Source: Rhizobiaceae bacterium (lineage in GTDB: Bacteria > Pseudomonadota > Alphaproteobacteria > Rhizobiales > Rhizobiaceae). From it: 43,632 nucleotides of DNA. Below are positions 34,350-43,154 of the stretch, piece after piece (positions within the stretch are counted from its first letter, which is position 1; the number at the start of each line of letters is the position of its first letter). A model generated the notes under the pieces. The model had not been told where the DNA came from and did not search any database. It was given only the letters and a program-made list of their open reading frames with translations. The position numbers and the translations under genes were made by a program. The DNA is taken from the NCBI GenBank assembly GCA_013214695.1, contig JABSRX010000004.1, forward strand, positions 1 through 43,632, in the 5' to 3' direction.

Positions 34350-35195
34350 ATGCCACACCGAACCGGCAAAATTGCCTTTCAGGGGGAACCCGGAGCCAAT
34401 TCCGATACTGCCTGCCGCAATGTCTATCCAAACATGGACCCTCTGCCCTGCCCGACCTTTGAAGATGCCTTTGAGGCGCTGAATTGTGGCGATGCGGAAT
34501 TGGCGATGATTCCGATTGAAAATACAATTGCGGGACGTGTTGCTGACATTCATCAATTACTGCCCAATTCCGGGTTTCACATCATTGGCGAATATTTCCT
34601 GCCGATCCATTTTCAGCTGATGGCCCTACCCGGGGTAAAGTTGGAAGACGTGGAAACCGTCTATTCCCACATTCATGCCCTCGGCCAATGCCGGGAAATC
34701 ATCCGCAAGAACGGCTGGAAAGGCGTGGTTGCAGGCGATACCGCGGGTGCTGCCCGCATGATCGCCGACAATCAGGATACCAAAGCTGCATCCCTTTCGC
34801 CCCGCCTGGCTGCAGAACTCTACGGCATGAACATCCTGCAGGAAGACGTGCATGATGCGGACACCAATACCACCCGCTTCGTCATCCTGTCGCGCGAACC
34901 CGAGATCCCGCATGTCGACGCCGGTCCTGCCATCACGACATTCGTGTTCCGGGTGCGCAACGTGCCAGCGGCGCTGTATAAGGTGATGGGCGGATTTGCC
35001 ACCAACGGTGTCAACATGACGAAGCTGGAATCCTATCAAATCGGCGGGACTTTCACGGCAACGCTGTTCTACGCCGACATTGAAGGACATCCCGAGCAGG
35101 AAAATGTCAAATTCGCGCTGGAGGAAATGGAGTTCTTCTCCGCCGAACGGCGCATTCTGGGCGTCTATCCGGCGGCCGAGCGGCGTCACAGCTAG
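34350..35195 (+). CDS. pheA: Prephenate dehydratase (monofunctional PheA)
   Basis: The 281-residue enzyme decarboxylates and dehydrates prephenate to phenylpyruvate. The catalytic domain starts KIAFQGEPGANSD and includes PIENTIAGRV (about 55-64) and the Thr-Arg-Phe motif in NTTRFVIL (about 173-180). An ACT regulatory domain follows at about 195-275, with NVPAALYKVMGGFATNGVN and LESYQIGG, where Phe normally binds for feedback inhibition. There is no chorismate mutase domain. It is 11 bases after kdsB and 16 bases before an aminotransferase gene, which fits a phenylalanine-synthesis partnership. Confidence 0.96.
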   Translation: MPHRTGKIAFQGEPGANSDTACRNVYPNMDPLPCPTFEDAFEALNCGDAELAMIPIENTIAGRVADIHQLLPNSGFHIIGEYFLPIHFQLMALPGVKLEDVETVYSHIHALGQCREIIRKNGWKGVVAGDTAGAARMIADNQDTKAASLSPRLAAELYGMNILQEDVHDADTNTTRFVILSREPEIPHVDAGPAITTFVFRVRNVPAALYKVMGGFATNGVNMTKLESYQIGGTFTATLFYADIEGHPEQENVKFALEEMEFFSAERRILGVYPAAERRHS

Positions 35196-35211
35196 CGGAA
35201 ACCTGTTGGGC

Positions 35212-36378
35212 ATGTCGACACCAATCAACCCTGCCATTGCTGGTCTCAACGCCCCGCCGATCCCGATCGTGCAGAAGTCGGCGCGCGACTATGATGGGCG
35301 CTTGGGGGATTTGATCGATCTGTCGCAAGCGGTGCCGGGCTATGCCATTCATCCCAAGCTTGGGCACCATTTGGAACAGGCAGCAAGCCGGGCCGATCTG
35401 CTTGGATATGGACCGATCGAAGGCGAAACCGCTTTGCGGGGCGCCTACAGCCAACATGCCTCTGACATCTACGGCGCATCGATCACACCAAGTGAAATCC
35501 ACATCACCGCAGGATGCAACCAGGCCTTTGTTGCAGCAGCATTGACCGTCGCCGGGCCAGGCGACACCGTCCTGTTGATCACACCCTATTACTTCAACCA
35601 CGACACAACGCTGTCGATGTTGGGCATTCAGACAAAGACGATCAGCGCGGGACCAGAAAACCGATATTTGCCGGACCTTTCTCAGTTGGCAGCGGCGATC
35701 ACACCGGATGTCAAAGCCATCGCCTGCGTGACACCCAACAACCCCACCGGCACGATCTATCCGACGGGCTTGATGAACAGCCTGTTTGACCTGTGCACCA
35801 GGCACAATATCTGGCTGATGGTCGATGAAACCTACCGCGATTTTCTCGGCGATGGTGAGGATCAGCCGCAGCCACATGCCCTGTTGCAGCGCCCCAACTG
35901 GCGCGACCATTTCATCGGTCTGTACAGTTTTTCAAAGTCGTTCTGCATCCCCGGCCACCGGCTGGGCGCCATCACTGCAGGGGCAGAAGTCGTCACCGCG
36001 ATCTCCAAGATCATGGATAATCTCCAAATCTGCGCCGCCCGGCCGCCCCAACACGCCGTCGCCGAAACGCTGGAACTTCTGGCCGGTTGGCGCGCTGAAA
36101 ACCGCGTCGAAATCCGACGCCGTCGCGAAGCCCTGATGGCGGTCCTCGCCGAATGTGAAGGCTGGGAGATTGTGACCATCGGCGCCTATTTCAGCTATGT
36201 GCGTCATCCCTTCAAAGACCGCAGCTCAACCGATGTGGCGCAGTTTCTTGCCAAGGAACGGGGCGTCGTCACTCTGCCGGGCACATTCTTCGGTGAAGGC
36301 CAGGAAGCATTTCTGCGCTTTGCCTTTGCCAACGTCTCAGCCGAACAGTTGAATTTGCTCAAAACCCGCCTCAACTGA
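35212..36378 (+). CDS. Class I/II PLP-dependent aminotransferase
   Basis: The 388-residue fold-type I aminotransferase has the PLP Lys242 in YSFSKSFCIPGHRLG, the Asn177 of VTPNNPTGTIYP, Asp205 and Tyr208 in VDETYRDF, and ITAGCNQAF near residue 100 as the phosphate-binding turn. It starts 16 bases after pheA, so transamination of phenylpyruvate or another oxo acid is an attractive guess but not shown. The chosen ATG at 35212 follows GGAAACCTGTTGGG; no longer in-frame start gives family-like sequence. Confidence 0.9.
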   Translation: MSTPINPAIAGLNAPPIPIVQKSARDYDGRLGDLIDLSQAVPGYAIHPKLGHHLEQAASRADLLGYGPIEGETALRGAYSQHASDIYGASITPSEIHITAGCNQAFVAAALTVAGPGDTVLLITPYYFNHDTTLSMLGIQTKTISAGPENRYLPDLSQLAAAITPDVKAIACVTPNNPTGTIYPTGLMNSLFDLCTRHNIWLMVDETYRDFLGDGEDQPQPHALLQRPNWRDHFIGLYSFSKSFCIPGHRLGAITAGAEVVTAISKIMDNLQICAARPPQHAVAETLELLAGWRAENRVEIRRRREALMAVLAECEGWEIVTIGAYFSYVRHPFKDRSSTDVAQFLAKERGVVTLPGTFFGEGQEAFLRFAFANVSAEQLNLLKTRLN

Positions 36379-36447
36379 CGCCTGCTCGACAAGCACAACG
36401 CCACTACCTAGGCTGACTGGCAACTTCCCTAAGTCGAGTACGCCACC

Positions 36448-37506
36448 ATGTGGTCTCAAAACCCGCTCACCGAACGCCTCAATCTGAAGTGGCCGATCTT
36501 TCAATCCCCGATGGGGGAAATCACCACGCCATCTCTTGCAGCGGCAGTCAGCGAAGCAGGCGGCCTGGGCGGACTGGGCATGTGGGGGTTCAGCGGAGAG
36601 GATGCAGAACGGCGTGTTGCCGGCTTTCGTCAGCAATCTGGAGGCAGCCTCAACGTCAACTATCCCCTGTGGGATCATCCCGGCGACATCACAAACACCG
36701 GACACGCCATGCGCAAAGCAGTACAAAAACTGTATGACCAGGAAGGTTTGGGGCCGGTTCCAGAGCCTGGTGGATCTGCCGGCGGCGTAACCGATGAGCA
36801 CCTTGAGATGCTGCAGAAGATGAAGCCGGAATTAATCAGCTTTCACTTCGGCCTGCCGGATGAAAACACCATTGCCGCCATCAAGGAGATTGGCATTTTC
36901 ATCATTTCCAGCGCCACCACGGTGGCCGAGGCGCGCGCGTTGGAACAACGCGGAGTTGACGCCATCATCGCCCAGGGCACCGAAGCTGGCGGCCATCGTG
37001 GCACTTTCACCGATACCCCCATTTCCATGCAGCCAGGATTGTTTTCGCTGCTGCCTCAGGTCGTTGACGCGGTGAGAGTGCCGGTCGTCGCCGCTGGCGG
37101 AATCAGCGACGGCAGGACCATCGCCGCCGCGATCATGATGGGCGCCAGCGCCGTTCAGATCGGCACCGTCTTTTTGCGTTGCGAAGAGGCCAATGTATCC
37201 GACAGCCATAAAGACGGGTTGGATCTCGGCACTGAAGCCAACACGGTGGTCACACCGCTGCTGTCCGGGCGCCCCGCCCGATTTATCAAAAACAGGCTGA
37301 TCGACGATTTGACAGAGTCCGGTGCCCAGCCCCTGGCCTTTCCGGCCCAGATGGGCTTGATCCATGGGCTTGGCGATGTCGGCAAAACCGAACTCACGCC
37401 GCTGTATGCCGGACAATCCGTCGCCATGGCGCGCAGCCTGCCCGCCGGCGAATTGGTGGTGAAGCTTGCGGCTGAAACCACAGCCTGCTTTCAGGCCTAC
37501 CGCTAA
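36448..37506 (+). CDS. Nitronate monooxygenase family flavoprotein (second copy)
   Basis: The 352-residue FMN enzyme of the 2-nitropropane dioxygenase family contains WPIFQSPMGEITTPSLAAAV at its start, the flavin loop AIIAQGTEAGGHRGTF near residue 172 and VPVVAAGGISDGRTIAAAIMMGASAVQIGTVF near residue 210. It diverges considerably from the copy at 6562-7533 (for example QSPM in place of SAPM) and looks closer to the NMO class with a longer N-terminus. Its stop overlaps that of the convergent beta-propeller gene by four bases (CTAA). Confidence 0.9.
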   Translation: MWSQNPLTERLNLKWPIFQSPMGEITTPSLAAAVSEAGGLGGLGMWGFSGEDAERRVAGFRQQSGGSLNVNYPLWDHPGDITNTGHAMRKAVQKLYDQEGLGPVPEPGGSAGGVTDEHLEMLQKMKPELISFHFGLPDENTIAAIKEIGIFIISSATTVAEARALEQRGVDAIIAQGTEAGGHRGTFTDTPISMQPGLFSLLPQVVDAVRVPVVAAGGISDGRTIAAAIMMGASAVQIGTVFLRCEEANVSDSHKDGLDLGTEANTVVTPLLSGRPARFIKNRLIDDLTESGAQPLAFPAQMGLIHGLGDVGKTELTPLYAGQSVAMARSLPAGELVVKLAAETTACFQAYR

Positions 37507-38354
37507 GAGATGGCCACGTCCTCATAATGGACATAAGCGAAGCGATGCGAGTCGGGCGCCCATGACGGCACATTGATCGTGCCCTGCCCGCCAACAAAGG
37601 AATTGAGAATGCGCGGCGCTTGAGCAGCACCGTCATCAACATTCGCCGACATCAAGCGCAATTCAACCTGCCGATTGGCTGGATGCCCCCATGTACCGGG
37701 CTCGTAGGCAAGATAAACAACATGCTTTCCATCCGGTGATGGATGCGGAAACCAATTGACGCGCTCATCATTGGTCATCTGCTGCAGGTCGCGCCCATTT
37801 GGACGCACCCGCCAAAGCTGGACATCGCCTTCCTGTCTTTCGCCATTGAACCAAATCCATTCGCCGTCAGGTGTGTAGTCGGGCCCGTCACAATGGACAA
37901 AATCAAAGGTCAGTTGGGTTTCACCGCCGCCGCCGACAGGACAGATATAGATCTGAAACGTCTCGCCCCGCCGTGCCGTGTAAGTCAGCGTTTGGCCATC
38001 CGGCGACCAGCCATGCCAATAGGACGGCACATTCTCTGTCACCCGTACGGGCTCGCTACCGGTGATCGGCAGGGTATAAATGCAGCTGCCGTCGGTTCGG
38101 GTGCGGTCACTGATGGCCAACAATGTGCCATCAGGGGAAATCCCATGGTCGTTGTTGAGTTGATGCGCAAAGCCTGTGTCCATCGGCTGTAGTTCCGGCT
38201 CATCCAGCGGCACCCGAAACAAACGCCCATTGCCGTTGACGATCAAAGCTGCGCCATCGGGCGTCCAATTCGGCGCCTCGATGTGCCCATCCACCGTCAG
38301 CACATTCTTGCTGAGACCGGTATTGATATCAAATACCGACAATAGGCTCTTCAT
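37503..38354 (-). CDS. TolB-like PD40 beta-propeller protein, no signal peptide
   Basis: The 283-residue product is built from six repeats of the WD40-like/PD40 type, each with a Trp, Tyr or Ser before PDG or PDS: APNWTPDG, HGISPDG, HGWSPDG, PDYTPDG, PHPSPDG and PSWAPDS. This is the TolB C-terminal propeller fold. No TolB N-terminal domain and no signal peptide are seen, so it is probably cytoplasmic and not part of the Tol system. Its ATG at 38354 overlaps the stop of the EamA exporter gene upstream (ATGA). Function unknown; protein-protein binding or a glycan/peptide hydrolase-like role is possible. Confidence 0.85.
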   Translation of the reverse strand: MKSLLSVFDINTGLSKNVLTVDGHIEAPNWTPDGAALIVNGNGRLFRVPLDEPELQPMDTGFAHQLNNDHGISPDGTLLAISDRTRTDGSCIYTLPITGSEPVRVTENVPSYWHGWSPDGQTLTYTARRGETFQIYICPVGGGGETQLTFDFVHCDGPDYTPDGEWIWFNGERQEGDVQLWRVRPNGRDLQQMTNDERVNWFPHPSPDGKHVVYLAYEPGTWGHPANRQVELRLMSANVDDGAAQAPRILNSFVGGQGTINVPSWAPDSHRFAYVHYEDVAIS

Positions 38355-39238
38355 CCGGTCTGTCCTTCTTTTCGTGTCGCCAGATAAACCCCGACGGCCG
38401 CGATCACCATGCCGGGCCACGCCCATATTGGCATAACCTCGCCCAACATGAACCAGGCCAGCAATGCAGCCAGAGGCGGCACCAGGAACAGGAGCGCAGA
38501 CACGCGGCTGACATCACCGGCACGGATCATCGCAAGCAAAAGACCGACCGCGATGACCGAGTTACCAATCACCAAATAGGCCAACGCGGCTGAAAACTCC
38601 CAGGTCCAGGTCACCTGCATGTCTTCCAGCCAGAGCATCGCCGGCACAATACCGATCAGACCGACACCAAATCCAACCAGATTGGCGGTGATCGGGTGAT
38701 GGTCGACACCAAAGCGCTTTTCCCAGAACGAGCCCGTCGTAATGCCCGCCAAAGCAAGCAAGGCGCTGAAAAGCCCCCACAAGGTGGGCGGTTCCACATT
38801 GGATCGCGTGACAATGACAATCGCTGTGCCAAGCAAACCCAAAAACAACCCCAACCAGCGCCGCCAGCCTATCTTTTCGCCACTCCAGCTGGGCGCCAGC
38901 AGGGCAACGAGAATGGGCTGAAACGACATCAGCAAGGCGACCGTGCCAGCGGCAATACCGGCATGAAAAGCCACATAGCTCATGCCGAAATAGATGCACT
39001 GAATCAAAAAACCCACAACCGCCAAATGCCCCCAGTCGGCAGCGGAGTCGGGCAGCGGCGGGCGCACAATTACGAACAATACCGCCATGATCACAACCAC
39101 CGCGCCAAAGCGCAGCGCCAGCAATGTCATCGGTTCTGAATAAATCAGCGCGACCTTGGCCACGGCATAACCCGCCGACCACAGAAGCAGAAAGATAAGC
39201 GGGGCGAGGACCAGCCAGAGGGGTCGCCTGAGTTGCAT
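38351..39238 (-). CDS. EamA/DMT superfamily transporter
   Basis: The 295-residue inner-membrane protein has ten predicted helices arranged as two EamA repeats of five. Repeat 1 contains WSAGYAVAKVALIYSEPMTLLALRF and ends near GTVALLMSFQPILVALLAP; repeat 2 contains SALLFLVPPLAALLAWFMLGE near the C-terminus, the usual end signature. It is most likely an exporter of small metabolites or amino acids. I use the ATG at 39238 over a TTG at 39274. It is coupled by ATGA overlap to the beta-propeller gene downstream and divergent from the substrate-binding-like gene at 39373. Confidence 0.9.
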   Translation of the reverse strand: MQLRRPLWLVLAPLIFLLLWSAGYAVAKVALIYSEPMTLLALRFGAVVVIMAVLFVIVRPPLPDSAADWGHLAVVGFLIQCIYFGMSYVAFHAGIAAGTVALLMSFQPILVALLAPSWSGEKIGWRRWLGLFLGLLGTAIVIVTRSNVEPPTLWGLFSALLALAGITTGSFWEKRFGVDHHPITANLVGFGVGLIGIVPAMLWLEDMQVTWTWEFSAALAYLVIGNSVIAVGLLLAMIRAGDVSRVSALLFLVPPLAALLAWFMLGEVMPIWAWPGMVIAAVGVYLATRKEGQTG

Positions 39239-39372
39239 GAAGAACTGTCTTTTCTGTCGCCTGAACCGGTTCAAGAAGGAACCTATCGGCGAATCTGGCG
39301 CATCTCCAGCCGCTTGCTGGTCAAAAAGCGCATTTTATGGAACCATTTGGGAAATTAGGGAGGCTTAGACCA

Positions 39373-40251
39373 ATGGGCAAATTCATCATTGAACCGCATT
39401 TTCGCTTGCATGAATGGGTTGCTGAGGAAAAGGGGTATTTCAAACAGGCCGGCTTGGATTACGAGTTCCGCGAGCTGATCCGCTCCACATCCGGCGGACA
39501 TCACAGCACGGCCAATAAGGTGGGTGCCTTCCAGAGCATCGAAAAAGGGCGTGAGTCGAACGTCAATAGTGCCTGTCATTGGACGGTCAATGCAGCGGCC
39601 TCAGCCGGCCATACAAAACTCTATGCAGATGCCTATTCGGTGTCGCCGTCTGGCATATTTGTACCAGCAGATTCACCCATCAAATCACCTGAAGATCTGG
39701 CCGGCATCCCGATCTCGGTGGGCTATCAATCAGGCAGTCACTATTCGACGATCCAGGTTTTGGAGCCCTATATGCCGATGCAGGACATCAACCTGTCGTT
39801 CAACGATGGTCTGCTGTTCAAGCGCATGGAACTGCTGCTTGAGGGCAAGGTCCAGGCCGCAGCGCTGTTCAGTGGCCCCTATTATTTCGCCGAGCAATTG
39901 GGCTTTCGCAAAATCATCGATTCGACTTTCATGATGGCCGGTTCAATCAACCACGACGCCGATCCGGAGGATGTGGTCAAATACTACGCTGCCCTGCGTC
40001 AAGCGCAGGCCCAGATCGACTTGCGACCGGAACTGTACACCCACCACTACAAAAAAGAGTTCCCAGAAAAGTTCCATGACCAGATGGACACGCGCCGCTG
40101 GGGTCCGGGCGAACGCATCGTGTTCGAGCCCTATTCCAAACAGATCTTCGACGATTCATTTGTCTGGATCCAGGAGCATGGCATCTTCCCGGACGGTGGC
40201 ATGGGCAATGGGGTCTACGAGGACTCGGTGGTTTCGTACCACACTGCATAG
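39373..40251 (+). CDS. NMT1/SsuA-like substrate-binding-fold protein without signal peptide
   Basis: The 292-residue product resembles type 2 periplasmic-binding-fold proteins of the NMT1/THI5 group: HFRLHEWVAEEKGYFKQAGLDYEF near the start, IKSPEDLAGIPISVGYQSGSHY in the middle and LLEGKVQAAALFSGPYYFAEQLGF later. It has no signal peptide and no lipobox: the GGGAGG ribosome site at 39357-39362 supports the ATG at 39373. No permease or ATPase gene lies nearby. It may therefore be a cytoplasmic binding protein or enzyme using this fold (as THI5 and dihydroxyphthalate decarboxylase do). The function is unknown. Confidence 0.82.
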   Translation: MGKFIIEPHFRLHEWVAEEKGYFKQAGLDYEFRELIRSTSGGHHSTANKVGAFQSIEKGRESNVNSACHWTVNAAASAGHTKLYADAYSVSPSGIFVPADSPIKSPEDLAGIPISVGYQSGSHYSTIQVLEPYMPMQDINLSFNDGLLFKRMELLLEGKVQAAALFSGPYYFAEQLGFRKIIDSTFMMAGSINHDADPEDVVKYYAALRQAQAQIDLRPELYTHHYKKEFPEKFHDQMDTRRWGPGERIVFEPYSKQIFDDSFVWIQEHGIFPDGGMGNGVYEDSVVSYHTA

Positions 40252-40307
40252 GCGCTGGCAGCTTCGGAGACCCCACGCTGCTTGACAACAAAGTCCAAGT
40301 GATCTCC

Positions 40308-41417
40308 ATGTGGTCAGACGCCGCTTGCGCGGAACCGTCTCCAGGGGTCATTTTGGCTGGTCAATCTGTGAAATTGTATGTGAGCACCGCTGTGCAATTG
40401 TCGATCGGACTGGTTGGCAGCCTCGTCGCCTTTTGGCTGGGCCTGCCAATGCCGTTCCTGCTGGGCAGTCTCGTCGCAACCGGCGCCTATGCCATGTTCG
40501 CAACGCGGCGCAGCGGTGAGAAGATTGAATTTCCCGCATGGCTGCGCAAGGGATTTGTCGCTGTCATCGGCGTGATGATCGGAACGACATTTTCCAGCGA
40601 CCTGCTGGCGATTGTGCCAACACTCGGGATTTCGCTGGCACTCATGGTGCCCTATGTCGCTGTGACTCTGGGCGTCGGATACCTGCTGTTTCGACATGTT
40701 GGAAAATATGACCGCACCACCGCGGTCTTTGCGGCCATGCCGGGTGGCTTGGTCGAAGCGGTTGCCTTTGGTGAACAGGCCGGGGGCGACATTCGTATTC
40801 TCAGCCTGCAGCATTTCGCCCGGATCGTTCTCGTCGTCATGGCGGTGCCACTGTTGTTTTACATCTGGTCCGGACAGGCCGTGGGCAGCGCCGCCGGTCA
40901 GACTTTTTCGGTGACGCCGTGGAGTGCATTTGATGTCGTGATGATTGCCGTTCTCGCACCACTCGGCATGCTTGTCGGACCGTGGTTGCGACTGCCGGCG
41001 CCCTATTTGACCGGCCCCCTGTTGCTCAGTGCGCTGATCCACGCCACCAGTCTGACGGCCACCAACAACCCCGACTGGCTGCTCTATCTGGCCCAGCTGA
41101 TCGTTGGCACCGGTTTGGGCGCCAACTTTTCCGGCGCCACAATCAAGCAATTGCTCAATGCCTTTGCCCTGGGCTTTGTCGCCGTCTCGCTGATGCTGTT
41201 GGTCAGTTTCGGCTTTGCCACAGGTGTTGGTCAACTGACACCCTTGAGCTTCGATGCTCTGTTCATCAGCTATGCGCCAGGCGGCGTGACCGAGATGAAC
41301 CTGATTGCTCTCAGCCTCGGCGTCAGCCCGGTGATCACCGCCACCCACCATCTGTTTCGAATCCTGTTGACCTCACTGCTGTCCGGATTCTTGGCCCGCT
41401 CCCAGAAACGCCAATGA
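40308..41417 (+). CDS. AbrB-family (PF05145-type) membrane protein
   Basis: The 369-residue polytopic protein consists of two repeats of about 170 residues, each with several helices. The hallmark Gly-rich loops appear in both: FWLGLPMPFLLGSLVATGAYA with MPGGLVEAVAFGEQAG in the first, and LRLPAPYLTGPLLLSALIHA with YAPGGVTEMNLIALSLG in the second. The family is annotated as AbrB or 'ammonia monooxygenase' from an E. coli gene; transport function is not settled. It starts 56 bases after the substrate-binding-like gene and could be cotranscribed. The ATG at 40308 is preferred over a GTG at 40299, but a later start nearer the first helix cannot be excluded. Confidence 0.88.
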   Translation: MWSDAACAEPSPGVILAGQSVKLYVSTAVQLSIGLVGSLVAFWLGLPMPFLLGSLVATGAYAMFATRRSGEKIEFPAWLRKGFVAVIGVMIGTTFSSDLLAIVPTLGISLALMVPYVAVTLGVGYLLFRHVGKYDRTTAVFAAMPGGLVEAVAFGEQAGGDIRILSLQHFARIVLVVMAVPLLFYIWSGQAVGSAAGQTFSVTPWSAFDVVMIAVLAPLGMLVGPWLRLPAPYLTGPLLLSALIHATSLTATNNPDWLLYLAQLIVGTGLGANFSGATIKQLLNAFALGFVAVSLMLLVSFGFATGVGQLTPLSFDALFISYAPGGVTEMNLIALSLGVSPVITATHHLFRILLTSLLSGFLARSQKRQ

Positions 41418-41450
41418 TCGGCAGCGATTAGCGGCGATTGGCGGCGAAGA

Positions 41451-41468
41451 GCACTATCATATTAGTGC
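41451..41468. promoter_or_regulatory. Palindrome in the gap before the PlsC-like gene
   Basis: GCACTA and TAGTGC form a perfect 6-base inverted repeat around TCATAT. It lies 65-82 bases before the ATG at 41533. There is no T-run, so an operator is more likely than a terminator. The flanking GCGATTAGCGGCGATTGGCGGCGA at 41424-41447 is an imperfect direct repeat. Confidence 0.4.
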
Positions 41469-41532
41469 AGTGGTAATTCTGGGGCTTTAGACCATCATCA
41501 GGCTTGCTGAAAGCAAGTACGACAGGTGGGAA

Positions 41533-42432
41533 ATGCAACACGGTGCGCGGCTGAATCCGATTGATGATATCTGCAAGAGGCTGTCGCTGGCCTATCTGCT
41601 TGCCGACAAGGACGATCCCGAGATCCAACAGAAAATCGCCGATACCGAGCTTGATGGCCTGTATGAGTTCGCCAAAATGATCTACGCGCTCTCGCGCAGC
41701 AGGCAGTTCCAGCCAAAGGTTTGCGAAGACTTGCTTGAGGCGATCGGCCTGCAGGTGAAATATCCGCCAACGCCTGAATTGAAACTGGATGGCGGCCCCA
41801 ACCTCTTCATCGCCAACAGTTCCGGTTGCAGTCTGGTCGACGGGGCGATCGGAACGATCCTGATGGCCCGGCTTGGCCTGCGCGGCAGCATCGTGACGGC
41901 GAAGGAGCAACATCTCACCGCCACGCCAGAAGAGGTGATCTGCGTCGAACATCCTAGAATTCAAACCGCCGATCCGCGCAGTGATTCCGACATCGCCAAG
42001 ACAAATGCCAAAGCGATCCTGCAGATGAGAAGCGCCTTGGCAAACGGGCGCAGCCTGTTGCTGTTCCCGGGCGGTGGCACCTTCCAATCCAATCAAAATG
42101 GACAGACCATTCTCGACGGCAGCTTTGACCGTCTCGCGCCGGTTCTTCTGGCCTGCAGCGACCTGCAGCCCACCCTGCATCTCTACCATTTTCACTATGA
42201 CATGCCCGGTTGGTGGACCGAATTGCTCGACAGCGATCAGGCGCGCTTTCGCGCAACACAGTGGAAAGCCCTGCTGGCCCTGCAACCGCAGATCGCCGAA
42301 GTCCGGCACGTCACCACCGCAGACATAACACCTTCCATCGACAAGCGGCGGCGCTATGAACTATGCCGCGAACTGCTCGAACTAACGGCCAAGATGGCGA
42401 CATCGGTGCCGCTTCGGCGCACCGACCCGTGA
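41533..42432 (+). CDS. Degenerate PlsC-like acyltransferase-fold protein (tentative)
   Basis: The 299-residue soluble-looking protein has no signal peptide. Its middle resembles lysophospholipid acyltransferases of the haemolysin-like branch: LFIANSSGCSLVDGAIG corresponds to the NHxxGxxDG block and SLLLFPGGGTFQSNQNG to the FPEGT block. The catalytic His of the first block is replaced by Ser and the spacing to Asp is one residue longer; the Glu of the second block is replaced by Gly. The N-terminal 80 residues are helical and unlike known acyltransferases. If the assignment is right it is probably non-catalytic or uses altered chemistry. AGGTGGG lies directly before the ATG. It could equally be a family of unknown function. 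Confidence 0.6.
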   Translation: MQHGARLNPIDDICKRLSLAYLLADKDDPEIQQKIADTELDGLYEFAKMIYALSRSRQFQPKVCEDLLEAIGLQVKYPPTPELKLDGGPNLFIANSSGCSLVDGAIGTILMARLGLRGSIVTAKEQHLTATPEEVICVEHPRIQTADPRSDSDIAKTNAKAILQMRSALANGRSLLLFPGGGTFQSNQNGQTILDGSFDRLAPVLLACSDLQPTLHLYHFHYDMPGWWTELLDSDQARFRATQWKALLALQPQIAEVRHVTTADITPSIDKRRRYELCRELLELTAKMATSVPLRRTDP

Positions 42433-42435
42433 GCC

Positions 42436-43056
42436 TCACACCTTCGGTGAAACCAGACCACTGCTGACCGCAAACGGATCCCAGCTCGGGTCCCGGTGCC
42501 AGTCATATTCGCAGCCTTCGGCCATCCAGTCCGCCGCCTCCTGCCCAAACAGGTGGGCGGCCGCGGCAAGGCTCATGTCCATGCCCGCAGAAACGCCGGA
42601 CGAGGTGAAGAACTTGCCATCATGCACCCAGCGCGCCTGTTCCACCCATTCCACATTCGGGCCGAGCCCGACAGTATCGCGAAAGTCCATCTTGTTGGTC
42701 GTCGCGCGGTGGCCGTCCAGCAGTCCTGTCATCGCCAGCAAAATGCTGCCCGTGCAAACGGTCATCACCAGTTCGGCCCGGTTCCCGGTTTCTTGCAGCC
42801 ACTGAATCACCTCGGGCCGGTGCCCGGCATCGATGGCGCTGTCACCGCCTGGAATGAGCAACAGATCATAGTCGGATCCATCGTCGATGGTCTTGTCAGG
42901 ACAAATCCGCTGGCCATGCCGGGTCGGCAGCGGCGCCAGCGTCTCGGCCACCATGGTCAGGGCAATCCGGTCATCAAACCCGGCCAACATTTCAATCGGG
43001 CCGAACAGGTCCAACGTCTGGATTCCTGGGAATATGAATACCGCCAATTTCTTCAT
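42436..43056 (-). CDS. DJ-1/PfpI (class I glutamine amidotransferase-like) family protein
   Basis: The 206-residue protein begins KKLAVFIFPGIQTLDLFGPIEML, has LLLIPGG near residue 70 and the nucleophile elbow MTVCTGSILLAMTGLLDG with its Cys near residue 101. TSSGVSAGMDMSLA near residue 150 completes the pattern seen in isonitrile hydratase and the N-domains of FtrA-like AraC regulators. No helix-turn-helix follows. It may be a hydratase or glyoxalase; the substrate is unknown. GGGAGG precedes two adjacent ATGs (43059 and 43056); the second has better spacing. It is divergent from the SDR gene. Confidence 0.88.
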   Translation of the reverse strand: MKKLAVFIFPGIQTLDLFGPIEMLAGFDDRIALTMVAETLAPLPTRHGQRICPDKTIDDGSDYDLLLIPGGDSAIDAGHRPEVIQWLQETGNRAELVMTVCTGSILLAMTGLLDGHRATTNKMDFRDTVGLGPNVEWVEQARWVHDGKFFTSSGVSAGMDMSLAAAAHLFGQEAADWMAEGCEYDWHRDPSWDPFAVSSGLVSPKV

Positions 43057-43154
43057 CATCTCGCCTCCCGGCCCGGTGCCGCATCTTCTGTTTCAACCGT
43101 CCCAGCCTGTCACAGTTCTGCCCGCCGTGCGTGTCCGAACGAACGAAATGGACG

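Noticed and set aside
33526-34527. A 333-codon minus-strand frame over kdsB and the start of pheA
   Set aside because: It covers two certain genes in antisense and shows no motif.
40314-41351. A 345-codon open frame on the minus strand inside the AbrB-family gene
   Set aside because: It is antisense to a well-supported membrane protein; the product is rich in His, Gln and Asp as expected for the complement of hydrophobic codons.
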